A stretch of 64,000 nucleotides of DNA from Apostichopus japonicus. Lineage: Eukaryota; Echinodermata; Holothuroidea; Aspidochirotida; Stichopodidae. The stretch spans positions 8,114,999 through 8,178,998 of the forward strand of contig NC_092565.1 in NCBI RefSeq assembly GCF_037975245.1. The letters run 5' to 3'. Each line of letters begins with the position of its first letter. The first letter of the stretch is position 1. A program made the position numbers and the translations under genes. This document shows, piece after piece, positions 16,421-29,490 of the stretch. The notes below the pieces were generated by a model that worked only from the letters and a program-made list of their open reading frames with translations, was not told where the DNA came from and ran no database searches.

Positions 16421-19400
16421 ATGCTTGGAGCATTCGCTCAGATGGCGTTGCAAGGTGCCAAAGACGATGCAGAACGCAGGCATATATCAATGCAATTAAT
16501 CGAAAGAGCAGATAATGATAAGGAAAAATATATTGTGCCTGAATTTCCGTCCGGTGAGTAACTTGGTAATCGTTATGTCGCGTAACTGGTACTGATCATA
16601 AAGTTTCTGTAAACAGTACAGCCTATAACTTAGAAGGTGATACTCGATCCGACTTCAGTATGTCAAATTGGCCCTAATACTTAGTAGGCATAACGTATGA
16701 TTACTGTTAAAATGGCAAAACCAACGATATGGTAAATTGGTTACAGAAATATCAGCATTATGTTAGGTAGGTAACTGAAGACTTATAACCTAAACCTAGC
16801 ATAGTTGTTAAATTAGGATCACAGACACTCCCAAACTCATCATAATTTAGGCAACCAAAGAAAATGCATCAGCTTTGCAGGATATCTTCAATCTGTAAAG
16901 CATCATTAGTAATATTCAGTAACCAGAATATATAGATTACCTCAACATGATATCACTACTCTTTGGGACCTGACCTGTCTGAGCATAGAGGCTCAGAGCA
17001 TAACAAACAGCATCCAGAAACATTGGATACATACTTACACAAAAGTTACAGTTAGCTTATCGACAAATGTACATTGTACATTGTGTAGGCACAGAACAAT
17101 AATATCTTTTGATCGTTACATTTCTGAGGAACTACCCATTATATGAAACATGAGTACAGTTTTGTGATTGGATTTTTTCTTGATGGACATCGTTGATCAA
17201 GACATGAAGTGCGTCAATTATGAGCCCACCATGCTACTACATGTTATCTGGGTGTCACATTGTACACCTGCCACACTTCCAGTATTTCATTTGAGAAGTT
17301 TGTGAAGTACAAAGAGCTTGAGCTTTTTGAACAATGTTAATATCCAGGGCAAAGATTGCATCTGGCAGCCAGCAGTGCTGCCTGTATTGTAGCACTGTTA
17401 GTACATTACAGTGACTGTTAGTAATTACAAGATGCACTTGGCACCACTGTACACATTATTCACCCATCAAACTTTTTGTGCAGGCGTACTGGTAATTTTG
17501 CAAATTTGAGAACTTGTGTACTGTAATATGAAGTTTCATTTATATTACTGTTCTTTCCTGATACTGCATTACAGTGACAGCTTGTCAGTGTAGGCTCATG
17601 ATGCATTTGGTACTTCTGTACCCAGTATGTACCCATCAAACTCTTTTATGCAGGCGTACTGGTAATTTTGAAAACTTGTATGACCAGTGTAATATGAAGT
17701 TTCATAAATGCAACTGTTCTTTACTGATACTAAGTAGACTAACCTTTGTTTATCTAACAATATTTCACAATATTACTGGAATAAAATTCAGGAATACTTT
17801 ATCCATATCCTGGAGCATTCCATGATAAAATTCAGTCATGGCCGAGACATTCTCTTACAGAGTAATTAGAATTCCTAGATGAGCACAGCATTGTTACAAA
17901 TGCAGGGTTTTTGCATTTGGGACGTAACGTTTTAGCCAAGAACGCAAAGTCTGGGTCAGCTCTTCTGGGTCAGCTCTACTGATAGGACAGACATTGAGAG
18001 CATGTTAGGCTGCTTTGTGATAAAACCGGCTAAGAGGAGAGGTTATTATGTTGGGTACTGTTTGACCTGAGCTTTTTTAGCTGATTCTCTATTCTCCATC
18101 TTATATCAATTGTTAATCCTCACAAGTACTGTAGCCTAGTGAAGAATATATCATTGTGAAAATGAAGAGTTCTTGCTTAATCAATGTCAAAGTTGTAATG
18201 AGCAAAAAAGTTGAAACCAGGATATTACACTACTGATAACAAGACAAGTTGTACAGTATTTGATTGCTTCTTAATGGCAATTTCTGTTCTAATGGTCATG
18301 TGTTTTTAACTTGCAGAAGCTGAGTGGTTGAATACATCAGAGAATCTGACAATGAAGACGCACCTTAAAGGAAAAGTGGTTGTCCTTGACTTCTTTACCT
18401 ACTGTTGCATTAATTGCATGCATATCCTACCAGATCTACATGACCTAGAGAAGAAACTGTCTGTTCAAGATGGGCTGGTTGTCATTGGAGTACATTCAGC
18501 AAAGTTTGAAAATGAGAAAATTTCCCAGAGTATTCTCAATGCCATCTTACGGTATGACATAACTCATCCCGTGGTTAATGACCACCTGAATGCTATGTGG
18601 GAAGATCTGGATATATCTTGTTGGCCTACTTTGATGGTTCTTGGTCCATCAGGGGAAGTACTGGTGTCTCTAGTCGGCGAAGGTAATAGGGACTCCTTAT
18701 TCACAGTTTGCGAAACTGCCGTTGAATATTACAAATCAAAAGGCAAACTTACATCAACTCCTCTGCCCATTGAGTTGTATAAAGAAAATCTCCCTCAGAC
18801 ACCACTATCTTTCCCTGGGAAAGTTGCAGCCACTGGAGACAAGCTGGCCATCAGTGATACCGGTCACCACCGCATCCTGATCACAACCAGACAGGGCGTC
18901 GTGCTGCATTGTATCGGTGGCAAGGAACTCGGCTGGGTCGATGGTCATTACCAAGATGCAAGGTTTCATTCACCACAGGGCGTCTGTTGGTCCGTAGATG
19001 CATGCAAAATTTATGTGGCTGACACCGAGAATCATGTCATTAGAATGGTATGTACAAAAGAAGTGGCCTTGAAAGGGGTTTACTTTTACAAACTTGATAC
19101 ACTCATTATCCGTACTTCTTCATCATGGAGCAATGTTCCATTTGTCTAGAAGAGATGTCAAAAAGTAAGAATATAAGTGTCGCTATTTATGATGTTTGGT
19201 GTATAAAGCAGCATCAGTTACTGGTAACGGGTAATTCTATTGGTACAAATTTGGTGCTAGTGGTTGTCTTGCAAAGGTGTGGACTTTTAAAACTTTTGTG
19301 AAACTAATTGAATGCATCTATTAAATCTGTACAATTAATTGATGCAGTTTAGGTAAGTTACTTAATTCAGATTTTAAGATGAACTCAAACTACAAGATAG

Positions 19401-22400
19401 TAAAAAGAAAGACCAGCTTTTGATGCCTTGATTTCACCACAGACCACCTAATGTGTTCCTTTTATGGAATGATGACAAAAGGTTTATCAAACAACAATTA
19501 GTTATCTTCAAAGAAACAGAGTTAGTATCAAGATATTGAGATTTTGGGTTTTCAGTAGCAAGTATGTCTTTCCTGTGAATATCACATTTCTATATCTGGA
19601 AATGATATCCGAATAAGGCTACAGTTGTACAACCTTGTTGATGTGGATATATGTTAAGCCCTTTAAATTTTGATCATAAAACTGTTAGCAAAGGTACATG
19701 CCAAATATTAATCCCACCTAAAAATGTAGCTAACACATTCCTTTGTTATTAATTTTGTAGGAAACAAACAATTGGTTGATGAGTTAGTTACAAACTTGAA
19801 TTGTCGTTTCCTGTTGTGTTTCGGAAGATGTTTAACTGGACTCTTTGTCAAAATCGACAAAACACTTTATCTACTCTACTCACTGGAGTGTTAAGTACCT
19901 ACAGTAGATATAGTCCTTTCCTTATTTTGTTATCAGTAGAAGAAAAACAGTAGCCACATGGATGTCCCTTGATCATGTAAGTCTTTGTTGAGGTACTTAA
20001 ATGAGTTAAATGAGTGTGTACATAAAGAATAAAATAACATACGTATAGTAGGCACTTATATAGCGCTGCTACATCAAGATCGTAGCGCTTTGACAACTAA
20101 GCCTTGGTCATTAGTAACTTGTCACACCTACCATGGAGCTATAGCTCCATGCACCTACACACCAAAGTGTGCGCAATCAATCTCTCCAGGGGCACCACAG
20201 TGCACCACAACCACGTTTCCCCTGGGGGACTTCCCATAGGGTGCAGCCACAAACCGGCTCACGCAACTATATTTACAAGTTACCTCGCAAGACCCCAATT
20301 ATACACCTGGGTGAAGAGAGGCAATGGAGATAAAGTGCTTAAGTGCTGTAATCCTTAGATCACCAGTCCACTGCCTTAACCACTTGACCACAATGCCCCC
20401 CTACATGACTTGCCACACTTGTACTTGCAGATCAACCTCAATGATGAGACTGTTACTACCATAGCTGGAGTAGGAGTCATGGGAACAGACAAATATGGAG
20501 GAAGCCCTGGTAGAGATCAGCCTCTCAGTTCACCGTGGGATGTCGCCGTTGGGCCACCGCATGAGGATATCCTGTTCGTTGCAATGGCAGGTAACCATAC
20601 CATATGGGGACTATTTCTCGAGACTGCTACATGGCAAAAAGGAAGGTTTGTGAACTGTCTATGACTTGTAATGGGATAGTGCTTAGTGTGTTAACTTTTG
20701 TATGGAGGGAAAATTTTGGTGTTTGTAATTAATTATTAACTTCGCTCCTTACATACCTGTCTCCCCGCAACCTCAGCACTCTTGTTTTACCATGCCTAGA
20801 ATGAACTAGTAACATTTTCCCAACAAGAACCAAGTAGTCTCCTCTTCTGATAGAGCGGTTAGAGTCTCAGATGACGCATGGAACATCTTATTCAGGTGTC
20901 CGGGGATTCCCCAGGAGGCAAAGGAGAAGCTACAGGCAGAGCAGGGTTCTTCATCATCTCAAGTATTCAGAGACCCATTGCAAAGCAGGCTGGAAGAGAT
21001 TCTAGTTGACGTTGATGTAGCAACCCGCTCAGGCATGAAGTTCATATCAGTCCTCATGTTACTGGATGAGATGTTAATGAGGTACCATCAACAACTGCCA
21101 GAGGGTGAGACAGTGACGAGGAGCAAGGCAGGGCAACTCCTGTTGCTGTTGAGCTGTTGGCTAGATTGACATATGACCAGTTTGCCGTAGTGGCGACTTG
21201 GTCTATGGCTTCAACGAGGGTGGACATGGTCACGTCGATTAGATGGCCCTTCTTGGAAGGAAATTAAGACTGCTGGCGCTGCCTTTCCTGGGTGAAGATC
21301 TATTTGCGGGAAGTTTCCAGCAGAAACTGCAGGCGGAGGTGTCTGGAGGGAGACCCTGGCAAAGTCAGAGTTTAGTCCGACTAAGAGAAATAAACCCCTG
21401 CATTATGGATCAAGAGAACCTTGACCATCCAGGGGAGGCACAGGAATGCCTCAGAGAAATCTCCGGAGGGGGTCACTGTGAAGCAGAGTAAGATGAAGAT
21501 CTCATTGTGGTCCCAGACCATGGGTAGGCACCAGGGGGACCAGTAGCAGAGGAGGATTATCCTTAACGACATGACTGGACTGTGGTTGCTCCTTCTTGTA
21601 AACCTTTGTTCACCGTCCAGCCCTAGGGATGCCCACCTCACCACGGCAAAACCGGTTGGTGGGGGGGGAGATGAAGATCCTTTGTCCATCAATGGACACT
21701 TATTGGCACGGTTCAGTGTCGGTGTTGAAGAGAGTATCAGAGGGGTACAGAATAGTTAACCTTCGGTCAGCCTTTTGGGGACGGGAAGAGTTAGAACACC
21801 CATCATGACCCAAGGATCCTGTTCAAAAGTTAGTGTTAGAGGGGGAAAGTTTGGTGCTTTTAGAGGTATTGGGAAGGCAGGACCACTCCTACGGTCACCA
21901 TTCTTTCTCACCAAAAAGAGAGACGGATCATGGCGTCCCATCCTAAATTTGAAACTCCTCAACAAAAACTATTTGAAAACAAAACACTTCCGTATGGAAA
22001 CTCTAGCGCTTATCATAATATTACTCAGAGAGGGCATGTGGGTGGCAAGCATCCATCTAAAAGATGCTGATACCTACCAATGCATGAGAACATACAATAT
22101 CTAGCCTTCTGATACAAGGGACGAGATTTTCAATGCAAGGCATTACTGTCTGGCTTTGGTCGTAGAGGGCTCACAGTGTTAAAAGGTTACAAGTTTATTC
22201 TAGGCACAGTGGAACAAGAGTGCTGAGGTCATTTAATGAGGTTGCTAAGGTGTTAAATTTGTACCATGAGATTCATGACCATACTTTGTGACACTGTTGT
22301 ATATTTATGTGCATGTTGAGTTAGTAACTTTGTTTGGGACATTTGACATCCAACAGCTCTGTTTTTCTTGTAACTTGTGTAGCAGCAATGCACCGGGTGT

Positions 22401-25400
22401 GACTGTACTGTTGTACAGTATCAGGTTACCAGTGAGAGACTCCAGTAGGTAGAATAAGTATATAGTATACTTCGTTACTCCCTTACCTGTCTCCCCACAA
22501 TTTTAGCACATTCGTTCTACTGTGCCTAGAATGAACTGGTAACCTTTTAACACTGTGCGCCCTCTATGACCGATTGATAAACTCCAGTAGGGTAGAATAA
22601 GTATCCATTCAATGCTAATTTACTTTCAAGTTAGACTGAGAAACATACCTAAAACGATCTCAATATGTCTCATCCTTCCTCACTCTTTTAATAATTCAAT
22701 TGTTTTTCAAGTGAGCACAAGAAAGGAGTCTGTATGAACTACGCTGGAAGTGGCAAAGAAGAAAACCGCAACAATTCATATCCTCATAGAGCGTCCTTTG
22801 CCCAACCATCTGGCTTGGCTATGGCTGCGGAAGATCCATACAAATGTATGTTCATAGCTGACAGTGAAAGTAGTAGTGTCCGATGTATTCATTTCAAAGA
22901 TGGAGCTGTCAAGCCTGTTGTTGGTGGAGAGAGAGATCCAATGGTAAGAGGTGCACATTTCTTACAAGTAGTTTATAAGGTAAAAACTGGTACATCAGGA
23001 CAAAATTGATTGAAATGTCCAGATATCTATAGTTAAGTGTAGTTTTGTGTAAAAGTAAGAGGGCCTGACGTTTCAATCCTAACAGGATCTTCTTCAGCGT
23101 CTGAAGAAGATCCTGCTATGATCAAAACATCAGGCCCTCTTACTTTTAAACATTCTCTTACACAGGCCCGTTAGTAGTAAGCAGTTTGCTAACAGTTTTG
23201 TTTATTTTGGAGTGTAGTTTTGGTACACACACTGCATCATGCGATTTTTACCGGGGGAAATAAGAATTGTAAAGTGTGTTGACATTAACTCTTTTCTGTG
23301 TTTGTTTCAACTTTTTTCTTCGCAGTGTGTCTGAATGAATATGTACAATGAGTTAAATGACTATTATACTAAGGCTATTCATAATAAATTATAAAAATGA
23401 CAAAGTTTAATTCATTGTTATGCTTGGAATATTGTCAGTAACAATACCACTACTTCCTTTCACCCAAAAAAAAATATGACTAAAATATTAGTTGTGGTGT
23501 GGTTTGCGTCTCTTTAAAGGCAGTTTAGATTGTTAAAATTTAGTTGTTAATCTTATCATATAGTGTGGTCTTAGATAAGTTTGTAGTATCTTTACCATTT
23601 TTAGTCGCTCTATGTTTGACGTTTTATCCGTAGAATCTGTTTGCCTATGGTGATGCAGATGGGATTGGCATTGATGCTAAACTACAACATCCTCTTGGTG
23701 TAGCTTGGAACAAAGAAGAACAGAAGCTGTATGTTGCTGATTCTTACAATCATAAGGTGAGTCTGATTGTTAGAGACTATGCTAAAGGAGTTTAACCCCT
23801 GATTGACCTTGTGAGAGGTCATGCGGGGGAAGAGACAACAACTGTTGTTTTTTTGTGTTTTTTTAAGGTCAGTTGTGTTATGTTAAGCCAGGAATTGTTA
23901 GAGATATGGTAACCTAGGAGTCTGATGAAGTTCTTATTGAATTAAATTAGATGCTAAATTATGCAAACTGCATAATTATTTTTGATGAGATTAAAAACTT
24001 TGGAGCATATAATTAGCAGAGCAAATTTTTCATTACAGGATTAGTTTAGTTTATAAATTCCGAAAGTTAAGAAAATCTAAACAAAATCTCATTTGAAACC
24101 GTTTCTATGTGATGATAATCCTGAATGAACACTGTCCTGATATCAGACCTACTCTTACTATTTAGCGATTTGCAAGGCAGGTGTGTAATTGTCACACCCA
24201 TTTCTCCTTTAGAAACACCAATTAACCTCTCTATCCGACAGTTGAGAATGTAACTTAGAATTCAACGACTTTTTCAAACACTGAGGGAGGTGAAGGGCAT
24301 GTATTCTCAAGACCACGGTGCAGTCATACAAATGAAGCAAAGTTGTGACTCTGCTGGCATTCATAAACATTGGTCTGAAAGCATATCTTAAAAATTTGAA
24401 GGGATGGGTTGTTTCTTTATTTCTTGATTGTTACAAGCATTTCTACTTGGCAGATAATGTTGTGTCCTCTTTATGAACATTTGATGGTGCACCTGTCATT
24501 CTAGGTTAAATTCATACATTAACCTATTTTCAATCACCAGATATAGTTCAAACTCTGTGATTATAAAATTATTGTCTCAGCAGATGTTAAAACACATCAA
24601 AATGTTTGCTACTTTTCAAAAAACGATTTATGTCAAATTGTCGAGCCAGTTCTTAGCTTTACTAGTTTACATTGATTAGACTTCTATGTGTATGTGATGA
24701 GTATCTCTCTCTTCACAATCATGACCCTCATAGTTATGTTCAAGCTTTTCAGCTCAAGTATGTTTTTCTCTTCTAAATAAGCCGAATGTTTAGTACTCTC
24801 TGCAACAGTCATACCAACTGAATTAAATTATCACATATGTAAAATGCAAAGATTTAGTCTTATTTCATCTCTGCTCATGACAGATCAAAGTTATTGACCC
24901 TGGAACCAAATCTTGCCAAACCTTGGCTGGGAGTGGAACCCCAGGAAAAGCAGACTCCACAAACTTGCAACTGGTCTGGTTTAATGAGCCAGGGGGGCTT
25001 TGTGTTGCCCCGGGCGGCCAGGAGGTGTATGTAGCTGATACCAACAACCACTCTATTCGTATTTTGAATCTGGCAGAAAAAAGTGTGAAAGAAGTGAGTA
25101 CATGTCGTAACAACTACTCTCTAAGCACCTCCAACACAGGAGCAGTTGGGTACTGATTGTTTACTACGACCCTGCATGTAGGACCCTGCATAGGCCCTGA
25201 CATATAAAAAAGAGTCACATGTATACAATTTATAAACAACAAAACATTCCTTTCAGTAGACTGGCTGCATGTGTATTCTACACTTCAATGATGGTCAATG
25301 TGTTGCAGTATGCTTGTAACCATGACAACAATTGTTCTCCAGAGTACATAAAATATAATCATAAATATCAATCCACAAGCGCTGTATGTAAGGCAATAAT

Positions 25401-28400
25401 GGCACACTCAAACTCGCCATAGCATCCTTCAAGGGGCCTGGTGGCTACATCTCATCCCAGTACCCTCTGTCCCAGTAACTGGTCATGTTAAACAGTACAG
25501 TGGTGAGTCCCTCCCATGGGGCAGTGACCTCAGCCTTCAAAACCATAACCATGGATACCTTGGATCTGAGATTAAATCATTGTAAGAGATCTTCTCACAA
25601 CTTGTATGTCCTCTCCACAAAGATAATTTTGACTTGTCATGCATGCTGCTTCAAGACATGCAAGCAAGTGAGTGATGCATCCATTGGAAGTAGCTGTATT
25701 TAACCCTAAAACAATTTAACTCTTCCATACAAATAACATTTATAAAACAAAGGGGATGTTTCTCCCCTAAGAGAACAGGCAGGCTTGTTTTCCGACAGTT
25801 GAGTTACGCTAAGCCACTTTCTATAAGGGGTAACTTAAGAAGTTAGATACAAGAAGCCTACTTAGAGAGAGATGAGCGTTCCATCTCACAACCACAGGAA
25901 GCACAAACATAGCAACAGAAAGTTAAGGAAAAGGTGAAAGCTAGTGAGAAAAAGAAAAGACTGCACTGTTATGTCGGGTCATCGAAAAATCATTTAAAGA
26001 CAATTAAAATTCTTGAAAACTTATGCTACAAACACAGTAGGTATGAATATCACCGAATTTTAACAAATTATACTTCCTGTAAAGTAAATTAGTGGAAAAG
26101 TGTCTGATTGCCAGTAAGCAGATTTATTAACCTATTTTGCATAATTTGAAGTAGCTTCAGGGTACTAGCTTTATCTGTACTAAATACTTCAATAGCATTT
26201 GATATTTTAGAATATATAAAAATATTAAACTTGAATTGCTGTTTTAATTGGAAGGATATCCTTAATGTGATAACAAATACCAGTGTACTTAATCAGAGAG
26301 TTAACGAAGGTCATTCACTTGATGCTGCCAGGATAGACGATCATCAATAATTAAACCTTAATATTTTATACTAGATGATTTATTAATTTAAATTCTCCAT
26401 CGAAAGTGAAGCTCTCACAGGAAGCATGGTTCTTATTACAGGGATGAAAAATGGTGTAGTTGGTTGGTTGTACCAACATGTTAAGTAAGTTTGTTAGATG
26501 TAAACCACACTTAAATTGGCTAAGGGTACATTTACATAGATAAGAAACAACAAGTGCCCAAGAACAGACCCTTGTGGAACACCCGTGGAGACATTTATAT
26601 ACCGAGAGTAGGTATTATTGATGTATATAGACTGTTTTCTCTCATACAAGTAGCTTGAAAGAATATCATATGCCTTACCACAAATACAATGACAAGAAAG
26701 TTTTGTTAAAAGAATGGTATCAAATGCTTTCTTGAGATAAAGGTATAATCTATGTACATTGTTTCCGATGTCAAGGTTAGACGGAATTATGCTAATTGTT
26801 TCTACTCAAGCGTGACAAGCTGAGTGACCTTCTTCGGAAGTCCAATCTCACCAAGGGAAGCAAAATAAAGGGGATAGGGGCCAAAATAGTAGCCTGCTAC
26901 ACTATTTTGTTTGAATCTGACATAGCACCACTTCAGAATTGGTTTGGTTTCTGTCTGTTTATTTTTTTTGTCTCATTAAATACACTACATGTATTAAGCT
27001 AAACAAATGCACCTTTTTTTAACATTGTATGTGTATGATGTATGAAAGGATGTCGTAAGAATATCACATTACGGCCCTCTCTGACCATTTCAGCATTTCC
27101 CAGCTTGTTTTTGAAGACTGATTTGTCTAATGACACCAATGATAACTATATCTTTACCAAAATTCAGGATTTCTGTGACTTGTAGCAACTCGAATGAACA
27201 CCTTTGGAACCTTGCCTATATACTGTAAACAGTATCAATCACATACATTATGACCCACAGCTATACAACATATATTTACAGGGCACTGTTGAAATGCATT
27301 GGAACCAAATTCAAATCAATGCATTTCAACTCAATTTCTCAAGATTACTGATAGTTTCTCAGAATAACCTAAATACTTACCTAAAATTAACCTAATAGTG
27401 GTACTGAGGTTATGTGCAGTTGACTAAAAACTATAAATAAAGTTGCAATTTGGCTTTTGAATGGGTTTGCTATTTAACATTACACATTTTTTGTTGTGCC
27501 TTAATGTTTTATTTTTATTTTCACTTGGTTATTTTACAGCTTCCCATCTTGTTTACATCCTCGGAAACAGAAACAGATCATAAATCGGTAGTTTCTTCAA
27601 TTACTTCCAAGAGAGCCGTAGTAATTGATGTTCCACCGATAGATGTCAGTCCAGAGGCAGAACTGTCAGTGACGCTCAATATAAAGCTCCCGGAAGATCA
27701 CAAACTGACAGCAGATGCTCCATCTTGTTACCAGGCATACTTGAACGGTAAGCTCCTAACCCCTCATCTTATAATGCAAAGAATTCTTGACTTAATAACT
27801 GCAAATATAAACTTCATACTTGAAGAAACCTATAGTCTTCTTAGGTGATTGAGTAGGTCATTTGAGGTCAACAGAGATCAAAGGTATCCAAGTCTGAGAA
27901 ACTTCTTAAAGACAATAATATCCAAAGTCAAGCTTGGGATCACTACATACTGAACATGCATTCCACAGTCGGTCCTTATCAGTACAAGAACATTACTGTC
28001 AACAGGGGTAACACATCTTATATGTAGTCTGCCATTTAATATTCTCATGTAACACGTCGCAAGACTGTTGGCTTGCTAGTTAGTCATCAACCCACTGAAG
28101 AATGAATGACTTAATTACAAGATGGATCACTTCATGCATGATCAAAGATAAGCTAAAAAACTTAATGTCAAAATTGAAACAAAGCAAATTGTTTAGGTAT
28201 GAAGTATTTCTATGACTCCCTTTGTTGTACATGTTGTTCTGTGAACTCATAACATTTTAAACATGCAGTTTCGGTTAACAGAGCTGTAAGCTGATTTTCT
28301 GTGAATGATGAAACTTTGTTTAGGTTTTTTTTTTTATTGCCAAATGTTTTTTATTTTACTTTGTTTCTTACATTTCTTATTACTTCGTTATCCCAACAGG

Positions 28401-28641
28401 TGAGACCGTTGAGCTTAAAGGTCTGACTCGTCTCTCCAGCCTCCATCCAAGTCCCTCGTTTTCTGCGGGTACATTCTCATCGAGTGCAACGATACGTGTG
28501 GAGGCCGTCATTTATTATTGTTCTCAGGATGGTGGCATCTGTTTGATGAAGGAATTAGTTTTCCTAATACCAGTTAATACCTGTAGTAAGGATAGCCTTC
28601 CAGAACTGGTGTTATCTTATACCCTTCCAGCTGCCAAATGA
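16421..28641 (+). CDS. NHLRC2: NHLRC2 (thioredoxin-like and NHL-repeat protein), complete
   Basis: Eight exons: 16421-16553, 18317-19047, 20431-20645, 22712-22943, 23634-23756, 24884-25093, 27540-27747 and 28400-28641. They join in phase to 697 residues (human about 726). ATG 16421 has A at -3. Residues 1-44 form the helical N-terminus ending VPEFPS. Residues about 45-190 are the thioredoxin-like domain, with the conserved CCINC motif at about 74-78 and [18 protein letters not shown]. Six NHL blades follow: [16 protein letters not shown]...[19 protein letters not shown]...[15 protein letters not shown]...[17 protein letters not shown]...[10 protein letters not shown] and EPGGLCV...[14 protein letters not shown]-terminal beta domain, encoded by the last two exons, ends YTLPAAK. 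The human protein is cytosolic and its loss causes a severe multi-organ disease; its reaction is unsettled. Several introns carry transposon remnants, none interrupting an exon. Confidence 0.96.
17405..17734 (+). repeat. Two-copy tandem duplication, period about 163 bp
   Basis: The copy starting near 17405 (attacagtgac) repeats from 17568. Shared blocks include caggcgtactggtaatttt, taatatgaagtttcat and actgttcttt(a/c)ctgatact. It lies in NHLRC2 intron 1. It is non-coding and looks like a local duplication. Confidence 0.75.
20048..20402 (-). mobile_element. tRNA-derived SINE, copy 1, close upstream of NHLRC2 exon 3
   Basis: On the minus strand the head reads ggcattgtggtcaagtggtt, with a tRNA A-box (TGGTCAAGTGG, plus-strand 20380-20390). 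A body phrase (cactttatctccattgcc, then cccaggtgtataattgggg) follows, and the LINE-like tail reads gcgctatataagtgcc. The body phrase recurs in the copies near 43.7 and 52.8 kb. The B-box is degenerate. The head ends about 28 bases before the exon 3 splice acceptor boundary. Confidence 0.75.
20740..22570 (+). mobile_element. Decayed DIRS-type retrotransposon remnant in NHLRC2 intron 3
   Basis: A repeat containing cctgtctcccc and gcctagaatgaact occurs at 20755-20815 and 22480-22570 in direct orientation, and at 22150-22226 inverted (gtttattctaggcac). Between them lie frame fragments: an N-terminal gag-like piece near 20860-21170 ([14 protein letters not shown]) and a reverse transcriptase of DIRS type at 21775-22104. 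Inverted terminal repeats with internal complementary copies are a hallmark of DIRS elements, which use a tyrosine recombinase. No recombinase domain is visible and stops are frequent, so it is inactive and internally deleted. Confidence 0.72.
21775..22104 (+). pseudogene. DIRS-like reverse transcriptase fragment
   Basis: The translated stretch has [20 protein letters not shown], then LNK...KHFRMETL and SIHLKDAD. These correspond to the RT fingers region of DIRS elements (family phrases of the type [15 protein letters not shown] and KMETL...SIDLKDAY). The expected Asp in SIDLKDAY is His here. The piece stops before the catalytic YxDD box. Confidence 0.75.
23050..23149. repeat. 100-bp palindrome built of two facing hammerhead-ribozyme-like motifs
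   Basis: Left arm 23050-23097 and right arm 23101-23149 are near-perfect inverted copies around cgt. On the minus strand the left arm reads CTGAAGA, a stem-loop (GATCC/GGATT) and then GAAAC followed by GTC. This fits the hammerhead core order CUGANGA-stem II-GAAA. The right arm on plus has CTGAAGA and a GATC/GATC stem but AAAA in place of GAAA. Penelope-like elements are known to carry hammerhead motifs. Cleavage ability and origin are inferred. It sits in NHLRC2 intron 4. Confidence 0.6.
25950..26790 (-). mobile_element. Minus-strand LINE reverse transcriptase remnant in NHLRC2 intron 6
   Basis: Reverse-strand translation gives [10 protein letters not shown], then [18 protein letters not shown], the signature RT blocks of jockey/CR1-type non-LTR elements. 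Further on come [16 protein letters not shown] and [18 protein letters not shown] in shifted frames, which match the usual post-RT region. The FADD catalytic box is lost and frames are broken, so it is a dead copy. The 5' end is missing. Confidence 0.82.
27760..28000 (+). repeat. AGGTCA-bearing dispersed repeat in NHLRC2 intron 7
   Basis: It contains gtcatttgaggtcaacagag followed by atcaaagg, and later tcagtacaagaacatt, matching phrases of the tandem array at 40720-41895. It is a single diverged unit. Confidence 0.5.
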
Positions 28642-28899
28642 TTTTACTGATCAACTCACCAAAACAGAATTTACAACAGAATTTTTTAACACAATGAAAT
28701 ATTGGTTGAGAGTGATGGCTTAAATTTAATCAAATCACAGCAAAGATATTCAATTTTATACAAAATGTAACTGCCAGATAATATAATGAATGTTATTATT
28801 TATTCAGCGGGCTGAATACTTATAGGATGTTTGGTTGTAGTTTGTTAACTTGCATTAGGGCAGGGGAGTAATCTAGGCAATCAAGTTGGCATACATGTG

Positions 28900-29490
28900 T
28901 TTGAATATGTATGTATGTAGGTAAGTGAGTGAGTGAGTTTTGAAAGCTTGTACACACCATAACTAAAAGTTGATATGGGGTTAAACTTTATACATGGTAT
29001 TTGGATACACCTTAAAGAGAACAAGAACTCAATTAGTCTTTTTCTTTTATATTTTTTTTCTTTTTTGGTGGAGGGCAAATGTCATTTGAGGTCAATAGAA
29101 GTTAAAGACAGAAAAACAGCAAAAACAGAAAAGCAGTAAACATGATAACTGCAAACGTGAACTTCATACTTGATATTTATATTTATCTTTGTGAGTACCA
29201 AACCCTGTTATCTATCATTTCAAGGCAGAGTTCATTCAAGGTCACCAGGTTGAAGTCAAAGTTTGAAACCTGTTAAGTATTATACCTCCAGAAGTAAATG
29301 CCTGTTATAGCGTCATACTTGTTATGTAGATCCGCCTTAGTGAGTAGAATAACTATTGCTTTTCTATAGGTCAGAGGTCAACAGATGCAATCTTAAAACA
29401 TGATTAACTCCAGAATTAAAGCTTGGATGACTTTATACTTCATATGAAGGTCAATACCAGTGCAAGAACCATTCTGATCACTGGAGGTCT
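28900..29490 (+). repeat. AGGTCA-bearing dispersed repeat, about three diverged units
   Basis: Phrases gtcatttgaggtcaatagaa, attcaaggtcaccaggttg and gtcagaggtcaacagatg recur about every 130-165 bases, each followed by a t(g)aaaac...gataact-like linker. Same family as 40720-41895. Confidence 0.55.
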
